From the NCBI GenBank assembly GCA_030144725.1, contig JASKMD010000024.1:2099076-2163075 (forward strand): DNA of 64,000 nt, in the 5' to 3' direction. The notes under the pieces were generated by a model that saw nothing but the letters and a program-made list of their open reading frames with translations, did no database searches and was not told where the DNA came from. Made by a program: the position numbers and the translations under genes. Shown piece after piece: positions 50,193 to 59,700 of the stretch (within the stretch, counting starts at the first letter, position 1; each line of letters opens with the position of its first letter). The DNA is from Haematococcus lacustris (taxonomy: Eukaryota; Chlorophyta; Chlorophyceae; Chlamydomonadales; Haematococcaceae).

Positions 50193-50317
50193 GCACGCTT
50201 CTCGCAATACGTTTCGGGGGAGCCTTTGCCTGGCTGTGTCTAGCGGCTGTGTCTAGCGGTTGCATACAGTGTTGGTCAACGGTGGCGGTTACGGGAATGC
50301 GAAACCTCAGATATACC

Positions 50318-50472
50318 AGATAATCGCCGTTACCTCTCGCATTATGCGAACTAATGGTCTCGTCCTCGGCTCTGCTACCATACATCCCTCGGCTGCGCCT
50401 CGGGATGTATGTCCGCGCCACCTCGGCCTCGTCCATTATTTTCGCATAATGCTCTCGGACCGCCAATTATCT
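50318..50472. mobile_element. Short inverted-repeat element B, copy 1 (155 bp)
   Basis: AGATAATCGCCGTTACCTCT...GCATTATGCGAACTAATGG at the left is the imperfect reverse complement of CCATTATTTTCGCATAATGC...GCCAATTATCT at the right, with the core palindrome ACATCCCTCGGCTGCGCCTC-GGGATGT. Copy 2 is 53534-53688, nearly identical; a lone left arm is at 56407-56447. Confidence 0.85.
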
Positions 50473-50479
50473 ACTACAT

Positions 50480-50975
50480 AATAGGGAAATAAGTCTTCTA
50501 AACAGCAGGCTATTAACTATTATAACGCATGAAAACGGAACTAAAGTAGTAGATAATGGTGTCGCGGGTCGTTTTAGGCGGTTGTAACAGGCGAGGCCGA
50601 GGCCCTGGCGCGGGACAGCTCGAGACCGAAGCCAGCGGTCACGGAGCGTAGCGACGTGGCCGCTGGCTGAGGTCGAGAGCTGTCCCGCGCCAGGGCCGAG
50701 ACCGAGCCTTTTTCAACTGCCTAAAACGGCCCAGGCGACTCCATTATCTAGTGTAATTGAGTTTTACGTAGGCGAAGCTCTATTGGCGCGGCGAAGCCGC
50801 GCAATGTGATGCTCCTTGTGACCTGCGATGGTGTTATACTGCTGTTACGTGTTCGTTGGGAGCACTTTTTGTTAATACACCAGGTCCGCTGCAGTTAACG
50901 ATTCTTAGTTCCGTTTTCATGCGTTATAATAGATAATAGCCTGCTGTTTAAGAGACTTAGTTCCCTTGCCGGAAG
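50480..50975. mobile_element. Composite element: outer 62-bp inverted repeats enclosing foldback element 2
   Basis: The outer left arm is 50480-50544 (AATAGGGAAATAAGTCTTCT...ATGAAAACGGAACTAA); the outer right arm is 50908-50970, its reverse complement. Inside, foldback element 2 runs from 50550 (TAGATAATGGTGTCGCGGG) to 50750 (...CCATTATCTA), a 201-bp near-palindrome. GGCGCGGCGAAGCCGCGC at 50794-50811 is a small hairpin. Confidence 0.85.
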
Positions 50976-51214
50976 CCTATTAAGTTCATTAAAACGTCTA
51001 TTATGCTCTTAAAAACGGGGACGCCAATTATCTAAAAAAGTGCTCGCATGTCCTCAAAAGCGCAAATTCACTCATGTTGGAGCATAAGGCCCATGAAAAC
51101 ACCACCAACCGATGGCATCTAAACATCAAGCACCAAGCATGACTGTCACTCCATCAAAGCACCAAGCATGAACAACACCAAACACCCAACATGACTCATG
51201 ACCAAGCATAACTC

Positions 51215-54200
51215 TCACTCCTTCTTGGAAAGCATGTTCTGCTGCATAACCTGGACCTGCATTTGCAGGCTTGTGAGCTGCATTTGCACTTGGAAGGCCG
51301 CCATCTGCTGTGCCATCGTGGCCATCTGCTCAGCCAATGGCACGCCACTTGAAGGCCACTTGACAAAGCCATGCATGAGTGGATTAGGAGGTGGTGGTGT
51401 GCTGCAGCTGCCTGACGCCACACCCTCCCCAACACACACTCCCAAGGATGGGGTGTGAGATGGAATGGGAGGGTGCACGACAGAGGGTGTGGAAGGGGGG
51501 ACTGCGGCCTCTGCAATAGAGGCAGTGGGAGTAGGCGGAGGCACAACCACAGGCACAGCAGGTGCTGGCAAGGGCACACACACTTGGGACGACATTAAGG
51601 CTGATGCTTTAGCCCGCTTAGCGACACCATGATGCGCATATGCTGCCATGGCATCCCGCGACTTCCAGCCTCCCATGGCCAGCCGAAACTCATCTGAGCA
51701 CGTCTCATCCTCAGCCAGCGCCGTAGCCCCCGTGCGCTTCATGCAATGAGAAGAGTAACCCGTGACAGCCTTCACACGCTCACTCAAGGTCTTGATGCCC
51801 AGAGGTTGAGCAATGTACCACAGATTCTTCTTTTGGTACTCAGCATTTGCCTTAAGGAATAAGGCATCCACCGCGCACGGTGTAGGCAGCTTCTCCAAAA
51901 GGAGCTTGACGCAAAGAAATGGGCAATGCTGCAAATAACATGCAAAAACGTGCATGCCATGAATTAATGAATATAAGTTCATAAACACACATTGCACACA
52001 TGTAGCCAGAGTAACCATTCTAATAAGGTCTAAAAAGCATTGCTCACCTTGGCATCAGCATAGCTGTCTCCAGTGGCAACGTAGTCGGGGTTGGGCACAA
52101 TGAACTTGCAAGGAGGGGGACGTCCAGCGTCCTTCAACCCCCCATTCCAATTCTTGCAAGCCAATGGATCAAGCTTGTACATAACGCGGCTCTCAGCGTC
52201 TTTGGGATCCGTGTACTCAGCAAAGCTGTTGCGCGTCAAGGAGTAAAGCTCTTTTATGCGAAACTGCAAGATAACAACATCATGGACCCCATTAAAAACA
52301 ACACGACCACAATCGCAACATTACAAACCCTGTTTTAAAACAAATGACCATACCTGACCATGCACACCAAGGTAGATAAGAGCCATGTTTTGCAGCCCCA
52401 CAGGTGTGTGCGTGTCCAGCAAGGGCTCAGCAGCTGCTAAGACACTGGGCGTAATTGCAGGAGCTTGCTTGGGCAACAAGCTCACCTACGTGGGTGCAAC
52501 AACAAACATCATTAACACAAGGTCGTGGATAAACAGCAAGCTAACCTACCTCGATATCAACAACTCACCTCACCAGCCTGGGCAGCTAGCTTGGATGCAC
52601 CATCCACAGTGTTCCACAGCTGGCCCCACACCCGATGTTTGGCATCCAGGAACTGCGGCCGCATAAAACTGGGCACAGCCCGCCCTTGGCGATCAAGAGA
52701 CTGATGGTGCAAAAACAGCTGATGAGCAATGCAATTGAAGCGATGTACAAACGACTTGGGCGGAAACTTCAAGCCAAGACCATCCTGTTCTTTGGCCTTG
52801 GAAAACTGCATCATAATGTGAATATAACTGGCCATTATTCATTAGTCGCATGCAAACATAATACAAAATATTTGAGGTATAGGGAAAAATATAGGCGTCA
52901 ATATTTTTCCATAACTCGGGTCAGTTTACCAAAGCCGCAAAGTGCTAGCAGCCAGATCCGCGTGTTCCGCAAGTGAAGCGCAAGTCGCGAGTGTGCTAGT
53001 TGCATGTATGGCTTGCACGTCGCAACTTGCTAGTCGCGAGTTATTCAAAAACAACATCCTTCCGCAACTGATGCAACCTCAACGTAGCCAATGCGACGCT
53101 ACGCGATAGCTTAGCGAACATATTGCCAGGCTGGCATGTCTACTTATAAGTGCCAGGCTGGCATGTTGACTAGAAGCTACGTCTTTCGTCGTTTTTCAGG
53201 TCGGAGTAAGCCGCTTAGGAGAGGGATGAGGTTATAGGCTAGTAAAGGCAGTCGATATGTGTCGACCGGCAAAGCATAATGGTCGAGCGGCAAAGCATAA
53301 TGGTCGAGCGGCAAAGCATAATGGTCGAGCGGCAAAGTGCACTTTTTGATAATTGTCGAGCGGCAATTGATAACTGTCGAGCGGCAAAGTACGATTCTCG
53401 CAATCAGTGTCGGGAAGCATTTATAGAGCAGCTGTGTTGAGAAGGGTTGGTAATAGTGTTGGTCAACGGGAGATATGGTGTTGGTCAACGCGGGAGGGGG
53501 GCGGTTACGGGATTGGGGAACCTCAAATATACTAGATAATCGCCGTTACCTCTCGCATTATGCGAACTAATGGTCTCGTCCTCGGCTCTGCTACCATACA
53601 TCCCTCGGCTGCGCCTCGGGATGTATGTCCGCGCCACCTCGGCCTCGGCCATTATTTTCGCATAATGCTCTCGGACCGCCAATTATCTACTACATAACAA
53701 GAGAGTGTAGGAGACACTTACGTGCGGCATAGGCACAGAATAAGACGCACAGGTCAGCAGCCCGCTCATTGACCCAGACATAGAGGCGATGCGTGATGTC
53801 TTGGATGTCATCGGACACATCAACCAGAAGCTCACGCAGCAGACCCTTGTAGCACAATGGCACAGTAATGCCATCTGCATAAACACCCTTCAAGTGAGCC
53901 TCCAAGAAAAAGGCAAATGTGCTCTTCAACAAGGACTTTTCTGTGGCATCAGTCTTTGGGCAGACCGTGCTGTGAAGCTGAGCCTTAGCAATAGAGGGAT
54001 CCATCGCCATCATTTGATAGCGAGACACATCTGCAAACAACATCATAAGCACCAACAACCGTCCAACAAGGCAGAATCCATACCATCAAATACAAGGATA
54101 CATACCATTGGATGCAAATAGGGAAGCGCCTCTAGGAGCACTTGGGCCAGCTTGCTCATTATCTTTGAGACATCAGAACAACAAAGGTGATATAACAACA

Positions 54201-54682
54201 CCCAACATGTTGGTGAGTCGCGATACATACCTGTAGGCAGAGCAGCCCCGCGAATGTCAGGTCCAGCCTTCAAAGGGAAGCGGGCGACGGTCTTGCCAAA
54301 GCCTACAATCCAAACAATATAGAGCAGTGGGCAGCGAACAAACACAAGCAGTGCGTACAAAGAAGCAATGCGAGACATACTCGGCAAGACAGGAGAACGA
54401 ACACGCGCAGATAGCAGTCTTCCATCAGCAGGGTCACCTGCAGGGAGAGAAGGATCACCTGCAGGGCAACGATTGGTGGTTTCAGACCCAGAGAAGAATC
54501 AAGACCGTACAAAAGGGCCGTACACACGGAAGCAAACCTGGAACAGGGGCATTCACGTCGGGCATAAGGTTGAAAACACCAAGCGTAAGGGGCACATCAT
54601 CACAGTCGCCGTCCACCAAGTCTGCTTCCTCTTCATCGTAGTCCTCAGCTGGCGTAGGCCCAAGGAACGAGTGTTGAGACAT
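51215..54682 (-). CDS. Tyrosine recombinase (Crypton-like), multi-exon, element-encoded
   Basis: Minus-strand exons: 54682-54538 (starts MSQHSFLGPTPAEDYDEEEA), then blocks near 54500-54410, 54300-54235 and 54170-54105, then about 54035-53720 (SRYQMMAMDPSIAKAQ...). After an intron that holds a repeat insertion, exons continue at about 52805-52575 (KFPPKSFVHRFNCIAHQLFL), 52265-52045 (RIKELYSLTRNSFAEYTD, DPLACKNWNGG) and 51930-51215. The last exon has the recombinase fold: CPFLCVKLLLEKLP, ALFLKANAEYQKKNLWYIAQ, then GYSSHCMKRTGATAL, then MGGWKSRDAMAAYAHHG. The Tyr in AAYAHHG is the likely nucleophile. In most tyrosine recombinases the second box is H-x-x-R; here it reads H-C-M-K, then R. A Pro/Ala-rich tail and a short coiled coil end the protein. 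Some exon junctions, notably around 53700/52805, do not keep phase in my reading, so the gene may be damaged. Confidence 0.6.
52870..53695. mobile_element. 825-bp insertion in an intron of the recombinase gene
   Basis: Starts near TTTGAGGTATAGGGAAAAAT and ends with short element B copy 2 (53534-53688). It contains an element-A-like part (52918-53175), iteron array 3 (53261-53390) and element B. The flanks (GCATGCAAACATAATACAAA on the left and AACAAGAGAGTGTAGG on the right) belong to the recombinase intron. Confidence 0.65.
53261..53390. repeat. Iteron array 3
   Basis: Six or seven units of GGTCGAGCGGCAAAGCATAAT type, the last ones diverged (TTGTCGAGCGGCAATTGATA). Lies inside the 52870-53695 insertion. 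Confidence 0.9.
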
Positions 54683-54796
54683 AGCGCAATAGATTGAAGC
54701 ACCACTTCCCGATGAACAACCACTATCACACATTGAAAAGTGATATTTGCTAAGCGCGGCTTCGCCGCGCATTGAGCTTTAAGAACGCATGAAAAC

Positions 54797-55923
54797 GGAA
54801 CTAAATTAGATAGTGGAAGCGCCCGGGGCGTTTTAGGCGCCCTAAAAACACTCGGCCTCGGCGCTGGAGCGTAACAGCTCTCGACCTCAGCCAGCAGCCG
54901 CGTCGCTACGCTCCGCGGCTGCTGGCTTCGGTCTCGAGCTGTTACGCTCCAGCGCCTCGGCCTCGCGTTTTTAGGGCGCCTAAAACTACCGGCGCTTCCA
55001 CTATCTACTACTTAGTTCCGTTTTCATGCGTTATAATAGTTAATAGCCTGCTTTTTAGGAGACTTAGTTCCCTATTATGCTCTTAAAAACGCGGGACGCG
55101 GACCATTTTAAAAAAGTGCATAGCTGGTTCAAACTGGCTACCGTTGCAAGTCGCGTATGGTGCTACCACGCCCCGCCCTTCGCTCCAAAACAAAGTGTTG
55201 CTCCAGAAGTGCGGCTTCGCCGCACAGAATGTAGCCACAACGCACCTGAAACGGAACTAAATTAGATAGTGGAAGCGCCCGGGGCGTTTTAGGCCCCCAA
55301 AAACACTCGGCCTCGGCGCTGGAGCGTAACAGCTCTCGACCTCAGCCAGCAGCCGCGTCGCTACGCTCCGCGGCTGCTGGCTTCGGTCTCGAGCTGTTAC
55401 GCTCCAGCGCCTCGGCCTCGCGTTTTTAGGGCGCCTAAAACTACCGGCGCTTCCACTATCTACTACTTAGTTCCGTTTTCATGCGTTATAATAGTTAATA
55501 GCCTGCTTTTTAGGAGACTTAGTTCCCTATTATGCTCTTAAAAACGCGGGACGCGGACCATTTTAAAAAAGTGCATAGCTGGTTCAAACTGGCTACCGTT
55601 GCAAGTCGCGTATGGTGCTACCACGCCCCGCCCTTCGCTCCAAAACAAAGTGTTGCTCCAGAAGTGCGGCTTCGCCGCACAGAATGTAGCCACAACGCAC
55701 CTGAAACGGAACTAAATTAGATAGTGGAAGCGCCCGGGGCGTTTTAGGCCCCCAAAAACACTCGGCCTCGGCGCTGGAGCGTAACAGCTCTCGACCTCAG
55801 CCAGCAGCCGCGTCGCTACGCTCCGCGGCTGCTGGCTTCGGTCTCGAGCTGTTACGCTCCAGCGCCTCGGCCTCGCGTTTTTAGGGCGCCTAAAACTACC
55901 GGCGCTTCCACTATCTACTACTT
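54797..55923. mobile_element. Tandem array of a 455-bp unit (foldback plus companion segment), two and a half copies
   Basis: The unit starts at ACGGAACTAAATTAGATAGT: 54797, 55251 and 55706. Each has a 200-bp foldback (54807-55007, 55263-55462, 55718-55917). The first two are followed by the 62-bp TTAGTTCCGTTTTCATGCGT arm and the companion segment. Copies 1 and 2 are almost identical, pointing to recent duplication. Confidence 0.9.
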
Positions 55924-55951
55924 AAAACGAGGTCTATTCACTATTACTTAG

Positions 55952-56151
55952 TAGATAATGGTGTCGCGGGTCGTTTTAGGCGGTTTAAAAAGGCGAGGCC
56001 GAGGCGCTGGAGCGTAACAGATCGAGACCGAAGCCAGCAGCCGCGGAGCGTAGCGACGCGGCTGCTGGCTGAGGTCGAGAGCTGTTACGCTCCAGCGCCG
56101 AGGCCGAGTGTTTTTGGGGGCCTAAAACGCCCCGGGCGCTTCCACTATCTA
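55952..56151. mobile_element. Chimeric foldback element (200 bp) in opposite orientation
   Basis: The left arm (TAGATAATGGTGTCGCGGG...) matches foldback 2 at 50550; the right arm (...GGGGGCCTAAAACGCCCCGG, CCACTATCTA) matches the foldbacks at 54.8-55.9 kb. It is followed by the companion segment 56155-56337 and an outer arm 56338-56400, mirroring the array on its left. Confidence 0.85.
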
Positions 56152-56447
56152 ATTTAGTTCCGTTTCAGGTGCGTTGTGGCTACATTCTGTGCGGCGAAGC
56201 CGCACTTCTGGAGCAACACTTTGTTTTGGAGCGAAGGGCGGGGCGTGGTAGCACCATACGCGACTTGCAACGGTAGCCAGTTTGAACCAGCTATGCACTT
56301 TTTTAAAATGGTCCGCGTCCCGCGTTTTTAAGAGCATAATAGGGAACTAAGTCTCCTAAAAAGCAGGCTATTAACTATTATAACGCATGAAAACGGAACT
56401 AATACCAGATAATCGCCTCTACCTCGCACATTACGCGAATCTAATGG

Positions 56448-56500
56448 ATTACACGCATCACAGATAGGGTCTGATGAGAGTAATTCCAGGGTATAATGTA
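56448..56500. repeat. 50-bp dispersed repeat, copy 2
   Basis: Same sequence as 46868-46920 with four differences and the same orientation. Confidence 0.85.
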
Positions 56501-56763
56501 CAATCAAGACGTTCATATGCTCATGCATAGTCTGCATCGGCGTCCCTCGTGACTCACCGGCATCTACTTCCTTGAAGGTAGCAACTAGATTACCCAACAA
56601 ATCTATATGGAGAATATGATATAGTGCGCCTCACATGACTGCCAGCCTCCTCCTCTTCCTCCTCCATGCCATACATTGTCACCCAGAATTAACACTTACT
56701 AGCACCTGGCCAGAAATGCCCCCAGGCGTACTAGTCGCACAAAGCACTCGTCGCTACTGGCAC

Positions 56764-59700
56764 CTAGCCTTCTAGTTTTCTTGGCCCCCTCCTCATGCTG
56801 TCCAAAAACGTGAGGAGTTGCAGAACCAGAATGCTGACCATGACGCCCATGAACACCCAAGAGTACTTGAAGCCAGATGACACTGACTCGGTCTGCCCAC
56901 GGCCTGCCTTGTTGCGTGTTTGCTGTGCAACTCGAGCACCTGCAGTGGGGCTTCCCTCCTCCTCCTCCTCCTCCTCTCCTGAATACTCGATGTCTTCGTC
57001 TTCATCAACATCGTCCGGATGAGCTAGATCCTCCGCCTCCAGATCCACCTGCCGTGACCTCACAGCTTTCACTGTTGCGCTGGAAGCAATCGAAACTGGT
57101 GTTAAAGGTACTTTGTGGCAAGCAAACAGATGAAAGGCTAAGGGCAGCTGGCCATGCCCCCATCTTGTGGCAAAGGGGCTGTGAGCTGCTAGACTCTACA
57201 ATGCAAAGAGTTGACACTGAAGCCAAGGGCACATGTCCCTCACCCCACACTACGGCCAGGGGCGCATGCAGCGTGTCCCATGACCACCCACAATTACGCC
57301 CGTGCATGTGGACGTTGGGCCAGTGCGCGGGCCGTGCAAGTCGTGTGTGCATGGTAGCAGTGCGACATGGCACAGCAGCCTGTGACAGCACCTCGACTTG
57401 TGTGCCACGGCAAACATGGCCCCCTCCCCCAAGGGACTAGGCCTAGATGGTCGCCAGCAGTTCAATGAGGGAGAGGGCGCCCTGCCCTGCCCTGCCCTGC
57501 CCTGCCCTGCCCTGCCCTGCCCTGCCCTGCCCTGCCCTGCCCTGCCCTGCCCTGCCCTGCCCTGCCCTGCCCTACCCTGGCCTGGCCTCACCTGGTGATA
57601 AAGCTCCACAGGGTTGAGGTGCAGAGGCCCCAGCAGCGCTGCCAGCAGGGCCTCCTCATGCTCCAAAGCCTGCACAGCGGCCCGCCCGGGGTCCTGCCGC
57701 GTGTGGTGGGGCAGCGGCCAGGCATGCTGTAGGTGGCCTGTGAGCAGCGCATCAGGGCATGCAGGCGGCTGCACCCCGTGCTTGCATGCCAGCAAGATTT
57801 GGCTACCCCGTTCCTTCATTTAACAAGCCACACCTGACGTGAACAACAGCTGGTAGCTGCTGGCCGCTCGTACCTGCCCACACATGGACAATTGCATTGC
57901 CCTGATAGAAGCCCTGATAGAAGCCTCGACAATTGCATTGCCCTGGTAGGAGCAAAGTGTAGGTGTAAATGTGTGCAGTGTATGCAGTGTATTCAATTAG
58001 ACGCAATGTGTAAAAGCTGATAGGAGCAAAGTGTAGGTCTATATAAGAGCAGTATACGCATACAGTGTAAATCAGTGTCTACAGTGCAGCAACTGTGCGG
58101 CCACACAAGGATCTGGCCACACAAGGACCTGCACTGTACTGACCTGGTTGAAGCAAAGGGGACGAGCTGTGTGCCCAGCTTTACAGCAGCATGCGGGGCG
58201 GGGAGAGCATGTCCAGACAGTGTATGGGGGAGTTGGAGCCCTTCCAGGCCTGTGACGCTGGTTCCACCCGGGCTGCCAGCCAACAGGCACCCACCTAGTG
58301 ACACGAGCCAGTCTGCACCTGTCAGCAGCAGCCTCGACAGCGCTACCAGGCCACTAGCAGGCCAGCCTCAGCAACAGCCTGCCCAGCACAGCCCACCCTC
58401 ACCAGGCTTGAAGCGGTTGAAGAAGCTGGTGCAGGGCGCGCCATCACGGAGCGTCAGATCCCTACCACCGCTTGGTGTTAGTGTGCCGGCCGCAGCACCA
58501 CCACCACGCTCAAGGCTGAGCCCCTCATCAGTAGCCTCCACCTTGCATGCCCCCTCTGCCATGCGGCTGCCACCTGGCTGCTGGGCTGCATTAGGCTGGC
58601 CAGCCTCAGCTTCCACGGCATGGAGGTCCACAGGCAGCCACACTGGGGCGTCCAACACCTCACCTGGCCCAGTCAGCGTCAGTGTGTGCTCATTGCCGCC
58701 CTGCAAGCAGGGAAGGCAGCCAACACTTTGCTTCCCCATATGCACTTCTACTGTGTGCCATGCTGAATGTGCAGTTGGTGCAGTTGGTGCAGCTGGTGCA
58801 GTGTTGGTGCAGGTGGTGCAGAAGTACGCCACGCTGGCAGGCCTGGCTGAGCAGCTAGGGCTTGTGAGTAGTCTGGTGGAGCAGGCAGTGGAGAGTGAGG
58901 TGTGACAGAGATGTGGCAGTGTGGTGAGGTGTGACAGAGATGTGGCAGAGTGGTGAGGTGTGACAGAGATGTGGCAGAGTGGGAGTGTGGTGAGGGGTGT
59001 GACAGAGATGCTGTCCCCTGTGGTACTGGTTTACTGCTCCCAACATTGACGCCGACGCGTGGTAGCGGCACTGGCATTGCCTGGCCTGCCTGCCCTAGAG
59101 GTCAGTGGGTGGATGCTTCCCAGCTGCGCACCACACAGTTGAAGGTGTAGGCAAGGCGCAAGGTGGCTGGGCCAAAGAAGGGGTTGTCTAGGAAGCGCCA
59201 TCGCACTGCACATCACCGCCAAAGGGGTGGAAAGGCTGTTGCTTGGCAGGCGTCTGCTGACAGGCCTGGAAGACCTGCCTGGCAGTAGAGCACCTGGGCC
59301 CCTGCAGCCTGCAGCCTGGCATGCCATGGCAGCCCAGCTCTGCTTCTGCTGACATGCCACTGCTGCTGCCCTTGCTGTCATGCACAACTTGTGGTGTGCT
59401 TGTGAAGGTCAGCTGCCAGGCAGGTGCTCAGGGCAGAGGGGTGCAGGGGCCTGGCAAAGAGTCCCAGTGCGCTGCCTACAGATACACTGGTCCCTGGTGG
59501 CATCCCTGGCAATGCAGGCAGGCAGGGTCAAATGCGCTGACCAGGTGCACATACATAGATACACACACACCCGTGCACTTGCGCCACGCCTCTTGAGGCG
59601 AGGGGACGTGCTGCCAGTCCCACTCCACAGCCACGTCCGCCAGTGCTGCCAGTGCCAGCTCGTCCCTGCTGCTCACTGCCAGGCAGCCAATGTCGGTCGC

